DNA of 64,000 nucleotides from Mucilaginibacter phyllosphaerae (lineage in GTDB: Bacteria > Bacteroidota > Bacteroidia > Sphingobacteriales > Sphingobacteriaceae), in contig NZ_SNQG01000005.1 in the NCBI RefSeq assembly GCF_004378255.1, positions 372,001 to 436,000 of the forward strand. Direction: 5' to 3'. Made by a program: the position numbers and the translations under genes. Under the pieces are notes generated by a model that saw nothing but the letters and a program-made list of their open reading frames with translations, had not been told where the DNA came from and searched no databases. Positions 9,770 to 18,249 of the stretch are shown piece after piece. Numbering within the stretch: position 1 is the first letter of the stretch; every line of letters starts with the position of its first letter.

Positions 9770-9925
9770 ATGAACTCATTATTATATGTAATTGCTTTAA
9801 TACTTATTATAGGCTGGGCCGTTGCGTTTTTCTTTACTGCCGTTGGCAGCCTGATACATGTAGTATTGGTACTTGCTGTAATTGCGTTTTTGTTTGGCAT
9901 AATACGCAGGCCAACAGCCGTATAA
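9770..9925 (+). CDS. lmo0937-family small membrane protein
   Basis: This 51-residue reading frame begins at ATG 9770 and stops at TAA 9923-9925. The peptide starts MNSLLYVIALILIIGWAVAF and continues with a second hydrophobic segment (HVVLVLAVIAFLFGII), ending RRPTAV. Two transmembrane helices in about 50 residues, the GWAVAFF turn and the short basic tail match the widespread lmo0937/DUF5670 family of stress-associated membrane peptides of unknown function. It is followed 20 bp later by its own terminator, which supports it as an independent transcript. An antisense ORF over the same bases is a shadow. Confidence 0.85.
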   Translation: MNSLLYVIALILIIGWAVAFFFTAVGSLIHVVLVLAVIAFLFGIIRRPTAV

Positions 9926-9945
9926 ATAAACACCACCTTATTTAC

Positions 9946-9971
9946 GGCCCCGAAATATCGGGGCCTTTTTT
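9946..9971 (+). terminator. Terminator of the lmo0937-type gene
   Basis: A perfect stem GGCCCCGA (9946-9953) and TCGGGGCC (9958-9965) with a 4-base loop is followed by six T residues. Confidence 0.9.
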
Positions 9972-10003
9972 ATATAAACTATTCTTTTTATACGTAAAGT
10001 ATC

Positions 10004-10687
10004 ATGAAAATACCGTTTACCCCCCAACTGCTTGGCGACCTGATAGAAAAAGGATACACTTATGTTTTGGCCAATACTACCTCAACAGAAGAAAATGCCC
10101 ATATTACTTTAAAGCCGGTTAGAGAAAAACCTAAACTGAGCGGACTACCCGATGGTTTTGATACCTTTTATAAGATAACGCGCGAGCCTATGCAGCTGGC
10201 CTGCGGTGTAGATGGTGTTACCATTGAGGTTGATTATGCTACTCTTAACGGGCAGATAACCGGCGAGGATATTTTTGAAGATAGCTACTTTAGGATGAGC
10301 GAGGAGTTTTTTCAGCAGGTATTGGATAGCCTGGAAGATTACGCCGTGATCACCACTGATAAAAATGGCGATATCAATAGCTGGAATACCGGGGCCGAAC
10401 GTGTGCTGGGCTACGCCCAACAGGAGGTTATAGGTAAATGTGCCGATATATTTTTTACCCCGGAGGATGTGGCCAAGGGTGCACCCGGGCATGAATTGCA
10501 TATGGCTATCACAAAGGGCCGCGCTATTGACGAACGCTACCACATGCGCAAGGATGGCACCCGCTTCTGGGGATCGGGCCTGGTTTTCCCGTTGTTTGAT
10601 GAAGATGGCAACCATCGCGGCTTTACCAAAATAATGCGCAACCTGCGCGAAGAGGAAGAAGCAAAAAGCCAAGGGCCGCAGATTTAA
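10004..10687 (+). CDS. PAS-domain sensor protein without output domain
   Basis: The 227-residue protein has a PAS domain in its second half (about residues 105-220): VLDSLEDYAVITTDKNGDI, then SWNTGAERVLGYAQQEVIGK, and a PAC-like end with DGTRFWGSGLVFPLFDEDGN and GFTKIMRNL. The first 100 residues are not recognised. There is no kinase, cyclase or DNA-binding domain, so it may be a ligand or redox-sensing partner that works through another protein. It is a single gene with its own terminator, shared with the convergent blaR1-like gene. Confidence is high for the PAS domain and low for any role. Confidence 0.8.
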   Translation: MKIPFTPQLLGDLIEKGYTYVLANTTSTEENAHITLKPVREKPKLSGLPDGFDTFYKITREPMQLACGVDGVTIEVDYATLNGQITGEDIFEDSYFRMSEEFFQQVLDSLEDYAVITTDKNGDINSWNTGAERVLGYAQQEVIGKCADIFFTPEDVAKGAPGHELHMAITKGRAIDERYHMRKDGTRFWGSGLVFPLFDEDGNHRGFTKIMRNLREEEEAKSQGPQI

Positions 10688-10691
10688 TAAA

Positions 10692-10723
10692 AAAGCCGGC
10701 CTGTACTTAAACAAACCGGCTTT
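10692..10723. terminator. Bidirectional terminator between PAS gene and blaR1-like gene
   Basis: The stem AAAGCCGG (10692-10699) pairs with CCGGCTTT (10716-10723). A-rich sequence on the left and T-rich on the right let it serve both convergent genes. Confidence 0.75.
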
Positions 10724-10741
10724 ACAATTAACTATTCGGGT

Positions 10742-12697
10742 TTAAAGTTTGATCTTCTTTTTGGTATGTATCTCAACCACCCCATTCACCGCAGCCATAC
10801 CGTAAGTTTTGGTTGCATTATCCCCTTTAATAACACTTATACTCTCAATATCATTGGGGTTTAATGTTTGGATGGGACTAACACCTCCTACCGATTTAAC
10901 CACCTTACCATCAAGCACGTACAGCGGATTACCATTCATATTTTTTAAACTAAATGTTGCTTTTGTTTTAGTAGTATCCAACAGCGTTTTACCTTGTTGA
11001 GTATTTGGCGCATAACCTGGTTTAGGGGATTTTTCTTCCTCGGCAAGCGCAAAATTAATAGGTACCGCGTAAGAAACTCTTACGTTGTGCCCGTTCTGGA
11101 TGCCCGGGTTCCAGTTAGGTGATAAGCCTAATACCCTTACGGCTTCTTCGTCTATCCCCATACCTACGCCACGAATAACTTTTATATTAGATAGAGAACC
11201 ATCTTTTTCGATAATAAAGCTGGCTACTACCCTGCCCTGCAAGTTGGCTTCCCTGGCAGCTTTAGGGTATCTGACGTTAGTTGCTAAAAACTTCCCGAAA
11301 GCTGCATCGCCACCCGGAAAGCTCGGCGCTTGTTCTACAGAGATGAATACCTCGCTGCCTTCGCCGCTTACCGGCTGGCCTGTAGCGGTAATTTTATTAC
11401 CCAGCGAAAAACTTACAGGTATGGAGTATTGCACACGCACTGTTTTACCATTTTGCACACCGGGGTTCCATTTTGGCGAAGCCTTAAGCACCCTTATAGC
11501 CTCCTCATCCGTACCGCTGCCTAATGCCCTTACAACTTTAAGGTCTGACAATGAGCCGTCTTTTTCGACTATAAAAGTTATAACCGACCGGCCCTCAACT
11601 TTATTCTTTTTGGCATCAGCAGGGTATTTTATGTTACTAACCAGGTATTGTGCAAAGGCATTTTCCCCTCCCGGGAAAGTTGGGACATGCTCTACCTGGG
11701 TAAATACCTGATTTTTATTTTTATCTGGCACGGTGTCTGCCGGCGCCACCGGTAATTTATCCGTTTTAGGGTCGTAAGTGATAATGGTTGTTTTATAGGT
11801 GGTATCTGCCAGTATTGCTTTTGCCGGGGCATCAAAAACTTGTTTGGCCTTATCGTGTATGGCATCTACCGCTTTACTGTTGCTGATAGTGGCCGATGAT
11901 AATATCAGCATCAGCACAAATAGCGGTGCAGACAGGCCGTACTTGATCAGCTTAATGCGGGCCGATCTGTTTTTTTGTAACATCATAATTCGTTTTTTTA
12001 ATAAACTGTGGTTAAAAAAAGGGTTAACTAACTGGTGTGCCGGTGTATCAAACGTTTGGCTTAGTAATAACAAAGCGTATTCTGCCTTATTAGTACCGGC
12101 TTTAAGCGTGTGCCTGTCGGCGATGTACTCGTGCACGTGTTTTATGGCAAGCCGATACAGGTAAACCACGGGGTTAAACCAGTTGATGATCATCACCGCC
12201 TCTATGATCAGCACGTCTGCCGAGTGGAATTGGCGGGCATGCACCAGCTCGTGGCTATGTATCACATCCTTGCCATCTATACCATCATTCACCTTTATCT
12301 TATTAAAAAAAGAGTAGGATGCAGATGGTGCAGGGTTTTTAATAATTTGTCTTAACAATATCAGCTGCAGCATTAGCCTGGCTGCTAAAAATATTACCCC
12401 GGCTGCGTATAGTACTATAAGCACCTGGCCTATGGTTAGCGGGTTATCTTTTATCGGTGCAATATCTGTTATGCCTGCACCGGTGCCATAAAGGGTATAT
12501 TGCACCTTGCGGGTAATAAACAGGTCCTTCACCCAATCGCTTTGTATCAGCGGGATAAAAAACGACAGGATCGCTGTGCCAATAAGATAGATGCGGTTGA
12601 GCTGAAAAAAAGTTTCGCGCCGCAGCAGCAAAGAATAAAACCCGAAAAACAGCGTGAGGTAAATATTTACCAGCAATAGATAATGCCACCAGTTCAT
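10742..12697 (-). CDS. BlaR1-type M56 metallopeptidase with two TonB C-terminal domains
   Basis: The 651-residue membrane protein has helices near residues 5-25, 35-52 and 90-115. The M56 zinc motif HELVH is at 149-153, followed by a further helix and the distal EYIADRHTL. A last helix is near residue 260 (APLFVLMLILSSATI). After it come two similar periplasmic TonB_C domains (about 335-435 and 450-550), each with FPGG, V-x-F-I-V/I-EKDGSLS and NPG-x-QNG elements. The C-terminus resembles a SusC/TonB-receptor plug fragment (LYVLDGKVV, DIESISVIKGDNATKTYG). By analogy with BlaR1/MecR1 it would sense a periplasmic signal and trigger loss of BlaI repression. It lies 2 bp after the blaI-like gene. 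The signal and the regulated genes are not evident. Confidence 0.9.
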   Translation of the reverse strand: MNWWHYLLLVNIYLTLFFGFYSLLLRRETFFQLNRIYLIGTAILSFFIPLIQSDWVKDLFITRKVQYTLYGTGAGITDIAPIKDNPLTIGQVLIVLYAAGVIFLAARLMLQLILLRQIIKNPAPSASYSFFNKIKVNDGIDGKDVIHSHELVHARQFHSADVLIIEAVMIINWFNPVVYLYRLAIKHVHEYIADRHTLKAGTNKAEYALLLLSQTFDTPAHQLVNPFFNHSLLKKRIMMLQKNRSARIKLIKYGLSAPLFVLMLILSSATISNSKAVDAIHDKAKQVFDAPAKAILADTTYKTTIITYDPKTDKLPVAPADTVPDKNKNQVFTQVEHVPTFPGGENAFAQYLVSNIKYPADAKKNKVEGRSVITFIVEKDGSLSDLKVVRALGSGTDEEAIRVLKASPKWNPGVQNGKTVRVQYSIPVSFSLGNKITATGQPVSGEGSEVFISVEQAPSFPGGDAAFGKFLATNVRYPKAAREANLQGRVVASFIIEKDGSLSNIKVIRGVGMGIDEEAVRVLGLSPNWNPGIQNGHNVRVSYAVPINFALAEEEKSPKPGYAPNTQQGKTLLDTTKTKATFSLKNMNGNPLYVLDGKVVKSVGGVSPIQTLNPNDIESISVIKGDNATKTYGMAAVNGVVEIHTKKKIKL

Positions 12698-12699
12698 AA

Positions 12700-13071
12700 C
12701 TATTTGTCTTTTAGTTTTTCAATCAGTTTCATGATCTCATCAGCCTCTTTCAGGTTAATTTTTTCCTTGTTCACAAAAAAGGAAAGGATCCTGTTCACCG
12801 AGTTATCAAAGTAGCCGCTCAATAACTTATCGGCTGCAAAGTTTTTGTACTCTTCTTTACTTACTATGGGGTAATACTGGTGGCTTTTGCCAAAGGCATT
12901 ATGGTTTACAAAGCCTTTGGTTTCCAGTATCCGTATAATGGTTGATACGGTGTTGTACGCAGGCTTCGGCTCTGGCAAAACATCTAAAACATCTTTAACG
13001 AAGCCTTTTTCCAGTTGCCATAACACCTGCATAATTTGCTCTTCCGCGCGGGTTAAATCTTTTATTTCCAT
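12700..13071 (-). CDS. BlaI/MecI/CopY-family transcriptional repressor
   Basis: The 123-residue protein has the winged-helix BlaI layout: EIKDLTRAEEQIMQVLWQLE at the start, PAYNTVSTIIRILETKGFV as recognition helix and wing, and a helical dimerisation and cleavage region with FFVNKEKINLKEADEI. BlaI-type repressors bind dyad operators as dimers and are removed when the partner M56 protease is activated. The gene precedes the M56 protease gene by 2 bp, the usual pairing. A dyad lies 20 bp upstream of its ATG (13092-13109), a likely autoregulatory operator. The beta-CASP gene is divergent and might be co-regulated. Confidence 0.93.
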   Translation of the reverse strand: MEIKDLTRAEEQIMQVLWQLEKGFVKDVLDVLPEPKPAYNTVSTIIRILETKGFVNHNAFGKSHQYYPIVSKEEYKNFAADKLLSGYFDNSVNRILSFFVNKEKINLKEADEIMKLIEKLKDK

Positions 13072-13091
13072 TTATTTACGATGACTGTTGT

Positions 13092-13109
13092 TATGTTAAT
13101 ACTAACATA
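13092..13109. promoter_or_regulatory. Dyad, probable BlaI-type operator
   Basis: A perfect inverted repeat TATGTTA-ATAC-TAACATA sits 20 bp upstream of the repressor start codon, in the 132-bp divergent region shared with the beta-CASP gene. Position and symmetry fit an autoregulatory operator. Assignment to this repressor is inference. Confidence 0.5.
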
Positions 13110-13203
13110 TAAGATATAAACCAAATTAACAACTAAAAGTTTAGTTTATTTTTTTGTAAACTTTTACTTAACAGTTTGGTTGTAAAACACAACTTTATTA
13201 TAA

Positions 13204-14607
13204 ATGGATATTACCTTTCACGGCGCCGCCCGTAATGTAACCGGCAGCAAACATTTATTACGTTTACAGGATGGCACCAGTGTTTTGTTGGATTGCGGGA
13301 TGTTCCAGGGCTTGGGTGAACAAACCGACGACATGAACGAGCACTTTGGCTTTAACCCCAAAAAGGTTGATTACCTGATCCTGTCACATGCGCATATTGA
13401 CCATTGCGGGCTGATTCCGCGTTTGGTGAAGGAGGGTTTTGAAGGCCAGATTTTTTGCACCGCCCCCACCATGGACCTTGCCCGGATCTTGCTAATGGAT
13501 TCGGCCAGGATCCAGATGCAGGATATTGAATACAGCAACAAACAGCGCAAAAAGAAAAACCAGCCGCCATTAGAGGCCCTTTACACCGAAGAAGATGCCA
13601 TAGCTGCTATGCGCCTGTTTAAAATTGTTGATTATCATGAGGAATATGCCATTACACCACGCATTAAATTCCAGTTTACAGATGCCGGGCACGTGCTGGG
13701 TAGCGCCGCGGTACATATTACTGTTTTAGAAGATGGCAGGGAAACACACATAACCTTTAGCGGCGACGTTGGCCGCTACAGCGACCTGTTGCTTAAAAGC
13801 CCCCAAACCTTCCCGCAGGCCGATTATATTTTGCTGGAATCCACCTACGGCGATTCGTTGCATAAAGATATCGGCCCGATTGAGGATGCGCTGCTGGAAA
13901 TCATCAAACATACCTGCGAGGTAAAAAAAGGCAAGGTAATTATACCGGCGTTTAGCGTTGGCCGCACGCAGGAACTTTTATACGCCCTTAACGCCCTGGA
14001 ATTAAAGGGCGAATTGCCAGATGTACCTTATTATGTAGATAGCCCACTATCTGAAAAAGCCACACAGGTTTTAAAGGATCATCCCGAAGTGTATAATAAA
14101 GATGTAAAAGAGGTGATGAAAGTAGATGCCGATCCGTTTGGTTTCAAAGGTTTAAAATTCATTCAGTCAACCGAAGAATCTATCGCCCTGAACGATGATG
14201 TAAGGCCCTGTGTGATCATCTCCTCATCGGGCATGGCCGAGGCCGGGCGGGTTAAGCACCATATTAAAAACAATATTAACAACCAAAAAAACACCATACT
14301 GATGGTAGGCTACGCCGAACCGAACTCGCTGGGCGGCAGGCTTGCACGGGGCGAAAAAGAGGTATATATTTTTGGCGAGCAGTACCAGGTAAATGCCGAA
14401 GTACAATCGATCAAAAGCATGAGCGCCCACGGCGATTACGAAGACCTGCTGCACTTTCTGGCCTGCCAGGACCCTAAACTTGTAAAAAAAGTTTTATTGG
14501 TACATGGCGAGTACGAGGTACAGCAACACTTTGCCGGGAAATTAAAAGAAAAGGGATTTGCAGACATCCAGATCCCTTATCAGCACGAAAAGGTAGAATT
14601 AGGGTAA
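13204..14607 (+). CDS. Metallo-beta-lactamase/beta-CASP RNA-processing exonuclease-like protein
   Basis: The 467-residue protein has the metallo-beta-lactamase zinc motif HAHIDH (residues 62-67), the later histidine in DAGHVLGSA and the aspartate in FSGDVGR. The beta-CASP insert includes IPAFSVGRTQELLYAL, and the domain closes with SSSGMAEAGRVKHHI, SMSAHGDYEDLL and LVHGE. This architecture is that of CPSF73/Ysh1-like bacterial RNA nucleases (YhjE/TTHA0252 type), predicted cytoplasmic and active on RNA. The start ATG follows a 132-bp region with BlaI-type dyads. The gene stands alone, and no terminator was seen downstream up to 14719. Confidence 0.93.
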   Translation: MDITFHGAARNVTGSKHLLRLQDGTSVLLDCGMFQGLGEQTDDMNEHFGFNPKKVDYLILSHAHIDHCGLIPRLVKEGFEGQIFCTAPTMDLARILLMDSARIQMQDIEYSNKQRKKKNQPPLEALYTEEDAIAAMRLFKIVDYHEEYAITPRIKFQFTDAGHVLGSAAVHITVLEDGRETHITFSGDVGRYSDLLLKSPQTFPQADYILLESTYGDSLHKDIGPIEDALLEIIKHTCEVKKGKVIIPAFSVGRTQELLYALNALELKGELPDVPYYVDSPLSEKATQVLKDHPEVYNKDVKEVMKVDADPFGFKGLKFIQSTEESIALNDDVRPCVIISSSGMAEAGRVKHHIKNNINNQKNTILMVGYAEPNSLGGRLARGEKEVYIFGEQYQVNAEVQSIKSMSAHGDYEDLLHFLACQDPKLVKKVLLVHGEYEVQQHFAGKLKEKGFADIQIPYQHEKVELG

Positions 14608-14719
14608 CTATACGCTTTTATAAATTACATATATATCCATTAGGGTAATATAAGTTTACGGCGCATTTAGTTAATATAAATTAGGAAAAATCATCGTAAT
14701 CCGGTTTGCAGGCATCTAT

Positions 14720-16159
14720 CTATTCTATAATTAAATTTGTAGATTGGGATACGAGTTGCCTGTATGGATTGGCTAAAAAAAGTTTCACGTAATCCGTTCC
14801 ATCTACCGTAAAACCCGGGGCATGCCCCCTGTTATGTATTATTAGCAGCTGGCTATTGGGCATGTAACGTTTAATCAACCTGTTATAGAATGGCCTGCAA
14901 TCAGGGTCAATATCGCCGGCCGAAATCAGCGCCGGGGCGGCAGAATAAACAGGCTGTTTGGCAATTTCGGATTCAGGCTTTACCTGCCAGCAGTTACAAA
15001 TTGGATGGGTTACATTATTAAACTGATACCCGGCTAACAATGGCAATATTTGGTCCTGATGTTTTTGTAATTGTAAGTTGGCATAGCCAATTTGTTCTGA
15101 ACAATAAACAGAATACCGCATACCGAGAGAAACATTAGCGTCGCCTGTAAAATAGCCGTCAAGCACTTCTCGTACATATTTATCTTGACAGCCATCGATT
15201 ATATCAGTTATTACACCTGCTACTGTTTTAACTTGCCTAAAGTTTAACCGGCTTGTTACAGCGTCAAGTAACTCGTTTTTAGTATAAATTATATTGATGC
15301 TTTTATTACTATCCTTTTCTTTGTAAGAAACGCTAAACTTTTTACCGGTAACCGATGTAAAATACTGCCGAAAGCGCGACCTTAAGTTTTTATATTTTGC
15401 ATCAGTGGAATCCGTTTCGCAATTATGAAATACTTGCTCCAGAGCTTCATTTATATTAAACAAAGCGTGTTCTTCAAAATTTACATAACCGGGAAGTGGT
15501 GAATTTAAAATTAAAGTACGAACCCCTTCGGGATGATTTCGTGCCATTGTAAGCATCAGGCCTCCACTGTAAGATATACCTACCAGATTGAGCGAATCAA
15601 TATTTAGCGCTAATCTTAAATCGTTCATATCTTCCGCGCTTTCGATAGTATTGTAGGCAGATAGGTCGACACCCTGCCTTACAAAGCGTTCCCGGCATTG
15701 TTTAACTGCTGATAATACAAGGCTATCCTTGTTCTTCCCTTCCCTGTAACTACGCTTTATAGCTGATGCAACTTCAATACAATCCAGGCAGGGCTTTGCC
15801 CGCTTTGTTCCACGCTGGTCAAAAGCAATAAAGCCGCCATACGCTAAAAACCCCGAATTATAGCTAATGCTATCAATATTAAGCGTTGTGCTGTAACCCG
15901 GCCCACCTGTGGTGTAAAGTGTGATGTTTTTCCGGGGATCCTGATCTGGTTTGCGGACAAATAAAAACGGGATCTTTACCTTTCGCCCGGCTGGCTTTCT
16001 CCTGTTCTCGGGCACAACCATGTAACCTGTTTTTAAAATTAACCGGGGATCTGCTTTAACCATTCCGGGATAAGGCTCTATAACAAAATTATTTTTTTGA
16101 CTATATAGCCCTTGATTAATAAGAGTAGAAAAAAGCAATGCAATGAGAAGTATCTTCAT
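14720..16159 (-). CDS. Secreted alpha/beta hydrolase (TAP/prolyl aminopeptidase-like)
   Basis: The 479-residue protein carries a signal peptide (MKILLIALLFSTLINQG). It has the oxyanion motif TTGGPGYS near residue 83, the aspartate turn IAFDQRGTKR, the nucleophile elbow GISYSGG at 194-200 (probable Ser196), and a TAP-like C-terminus with PALISAGDIDPDCRP (acid) and NRGHAPG (histidine). The elbow reads G-x-S-Y-S where most relatives have G-x-S-Y-G. Predicted function is periplasmic hydrolysis of peptides or esters; the substrate is unknown. The gene is followed upstream by a same-strand AraC regulator 71 bp away, which could control it. Confidence 0.85.
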   Translation of the reverse strand: MKILLIALLFSTLINQGLYSQKNNFVIEPYPGMVKADPRLILKTGYMVVPENRRKPAGRKVKIPFLFVRKPDQDPRKNITLYTTGGPGYSTTLNIDSISYNSGFLAYGGFIAFDQRGTKRAKPCLDCIEVASAIKRSYREGKNKDSLVLSAVKQCRERFVRQGVDLSAYNTIESAEDMNDLRLALNIDSLNLVGISYSGGLMLTMARNHPEGVRTLILNSPLPGYVNFEEHALFNINEALEQVFHNCETDSTDAKYKNLRSRFRQYFTSVTGKKFSVSYKEKDSNKSINIIYTKNELLDAVTSRLNFRQVKTVAGVITDIIDGCQDKYVREVLDGYFTGDANVSLGMRYSVYCSEQIGYANLQLQKHQDQILPLLAGYQFNNVTHPICNCWQVKPESEIAKQPVYSAAPALISAGDIDPDCRPFYNRLIKRYMPNSQLLIIHNRGHAPGFTVDGTDYVKLFLANPYRQLVSQSTNLIIE

Positions 16160-16230
16160 AGGAACTGTTTAGGCTACAAAGAAAAGGTTTGACATTGCCC
16201 GGTGAAAGTAAAAATCGGACAAAATTATAA

Positions 16231-17034
16231 TTAATACTTAGTAACCCTTTGGCCTGTAAAATTGACGGCATCTTTGCGAAAATGATTTAAGTCATAATAG
16301 CCATAATCCGGAGCGATAAAGCTTTCTCTATCATTTATAAACGCTGTTAACGCAATTCTTCCCCGTAGGATTGAAAAGTAGTTTTTAGGAGGAATACCAA
16401 TTACCCTATTAAAATAACGATTAATGCTTTTAGAAGTAATAAACAATTTTTCGGCAACTTTAGAGGTGTTTAACTGCATTCCGGAAGCCTGATATTCACC
16501 AATACAATCATTAACAATTTTAAGGTAATAATCTTTATTGCTAACCTTGGTGTACGTTTCTAATAAATAAGACTGAATACTTTCTACCCTTTCCTCAAAA
16601 CTTACAGGTTGTTTTATTTTTTGGATTAATTGCCAAGGCAAAATATGATTGAGATTGATGATCTTATTAATAATCGGAACCTGATTTATATTTAAAACAG
16701 CTTCCAAACCACCCGGATTAAACTTAACCGTAAATATGTTATCGGAAGGCAGCTTGTGCCTTGTAACATCCTCATTGCGCAATAGCAAAACATCTTCATC
16801 ACCCTTTATATGGTAACGGGTTTGCTTCAGATCAATATAATAAGGGCTGCCAAGATTAATATAAAAAGTGGGTGTCCAGCTTGGGAACATCTTCACTGAA
16901 GAAAATTCATTTTTTATATGTTGAACGGAATTATCTAAAGCCGATTGAGAATAAAATTCGACGTAATTAGCCAGTTCTTCACAAGGCTTACTGAACATAT
17001 ATATCTTACGGATGTTCTGAAATATTTCAACCAT
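16231..17034 (-). CDS. AraC-family transcriptional regulator
   Basis: The 267-residue protein ends in a double helix-turn-helix: STSKVAEKLFITSKSINRYF for the first, then IGIPPKNYFSILRGRIAL and GYYDLNHFRKDAVNFTG for the second. The N-terminal 150 residues resemble the beta-rich ligand region with P-x-W-x-P found in DUF6597-containing AraC proteins. The start is uncertain: the first ATG gives 267 residues, but the methionine at residue 13 (MFSKPCEELANYV) is the more typical family start and would give 16231-16998. The gene reads into the alpha/beta hydrolase on the same strand. The inducer is unknown. Confidence 0.88.
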   Translation of the reverse strand: MVEIFQNIRKIYMFSKPCEELANYVEFYSQSALDNSVQHIKNEFSSVKMFPSWTPTFYINLGSPYYIDLKQTRYHIKGDEDVLLLRNEDVTRHKLPSDNIFTVKFNPGGLEAVLNINQVPIINKIINLNHILPWQLIQKIKQPVSFEERVESIQSYLLETYTKVSNKDYYLKIVNDCIGEYQASGMQLNTSKVAEKLFITSKSINRYFNRVIGIPPKNYFSILRGRIALTAFINDRESFIAPDYGYYDLNHFRKDAVNFTGQRVTKY

Positions 17035-17104
17035 ATTTATAGGATGCCTGCATATTCAAAAATAACTTGTTAAACAAAAGCCCCGCTGATACAGGGCTCT
17101 TGTG

Positions 17105-18067
17105 CTATTTCTTCAGCCCTATTTCTCTTAAACGCTCGTCAAGATATTCGCCGGCGGTTATATCTGTGTACAATTTAGGATGCTGCTCATCAATGGTTGA
17201 TGGCAGGCTGGTTAAATCCATATCTGTTTTGGGGTGCAAAAAGAATGGCACCGAAAAGCGGGAATTCTTCATCTGCTCGCGCGGCGGGTTAACCACCCTG
17301 TGCGTGGTTGATTTAAGTTTATTATTGGTTAAACGCTGCAGCATATCACCTACGTTTACTACCAGGTCTTCCCCAAAGGCCGTAACCGGGAACCAAGTAT
17401 TATCACGCGTTAACAGTTCCAGCCCGTCGGCACTGGCGCCTATCAGCAGGGTTATCAGATTAATATCCTCATGCGCACCGGCACGCACGGCATCATCCGG
17501 CAAAGCATCCGGGTCTTCTATCGGGAAATAGTGCAGGGTACGCAGTATCGAGTTACCGTTATGCACTTTATCGTCAAAATAATTTTCATCAAGGCCCAGG
17601 TAAATGGCAATAGCGCGTAACAGATGCGTGCCTGCCGCTTCCAGCTTTTTATAAACCTCTAAAGTGGTGGTATTAAAGCCGGGCTGCTCGTCTACCATTA
17701 CATTTTCCGGATAAATGTCCTTTTCGGGGCCACCGTCTGTTACGGTTTGGCCTATCTGCCAAAACTCTTTCAGATCGGGCACCTTAAACCCTTTGGCTGT
17801 TTCCTTATTTTTACCGGTATAGCCCCGCTGGCCGGCCAGTCCGGGTATCTCATATTGCTGTTTAACATCCTCCGGCAAAGCAAAAAGGGCTTTTACCTGG
17901 GTATAAAGATCATCTATCAGTTGCTTACTCAGGCCGTGGTTGGTAATGGTTACAAAACCTGTTTCGTTAAAGGCCTTACCAATACTGTCAGAAAAAGCCT
18001 TACGCTCATCGGCAGTACCATTGATATAAGTATTAAGATCCAGCCGCGGAATGTTTACTGTGCTCAT
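17105..18067 (-). CDS. 2-oxoglutarate/Fe(II)-type oxygenase, isopenicillin N synthase family
   Basis: The 320-residue protein has an N-terminal DIOX_N region (IPRLDLNTYINGT, then GFVTITNHGLS) and the jelly-roll core. Iron ligands are visible as H199-E-D201 (AHEDINLITLL) and H256 (STTHRVVNP). R270 in R-F-S is the co-substrate carboxylate anchor. All catalytic residues are present, so the enzyme should be active. Members oxidise or cyclise small molecules in the cytoplasm; the substrate is not predictable. It is a single-gene unit. A weak hairpin with a T-run on the minus strand at 17074-17101 probably terminates it. The 182-bp divergent region to the DUF6600-like gene shows no obvious operator. 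Confidence 0.9.
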   Translation of the reverse strand: MSTVNIPRLDLNTYINGTADERKAFSDSIGKAFNETGFVTITNHGLSKQLIDDLYTQVKALFALPEDVKQQYEIPGLAGQRGYTGKNKETAKGFKVPDLKEFWQIGQTVTDGGPEKDIYPENVMVDEQPGFNTTTLEVYKKLEAAGTHLLRAIAIYLGLDENYFDDKVHNGNSILRTLHYFPIEDPDALPDDAVRAGAHEDINLITLLIGASADGLELLTRDNTWFPVTAFGEDLVVNVGDMLQRLTNNKLKSTTHRVVNPPREQMKNSRFSVPFFLHPKTDMDLTSLPSTIDEQHPKLYTDITAGEYLDERLREIGLKK

Positions 18068-18249
18068 AGTTGTAAATGTTAAAAGTCAAAATTATTTAAA
18101 AAAGGCGGAGATAGCTATCGTATCCATAAAATATATATACCATTGTATTTGTTTTGCATGGCAATGGCTTTAAAACAATTATTACTTTAAACGTTTAAGG
18201 TTAAAACGAGTCAATACAATAGATACCAATTATACTAATATCTCACAAT

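Noticed and set aside
10145..10714. 189-residue minus-strand ORF opposite the PAS protein
   Set aside because: The PAS gene on the plus strand has clear domain motifs and its own terminator; the antisense frame has none.
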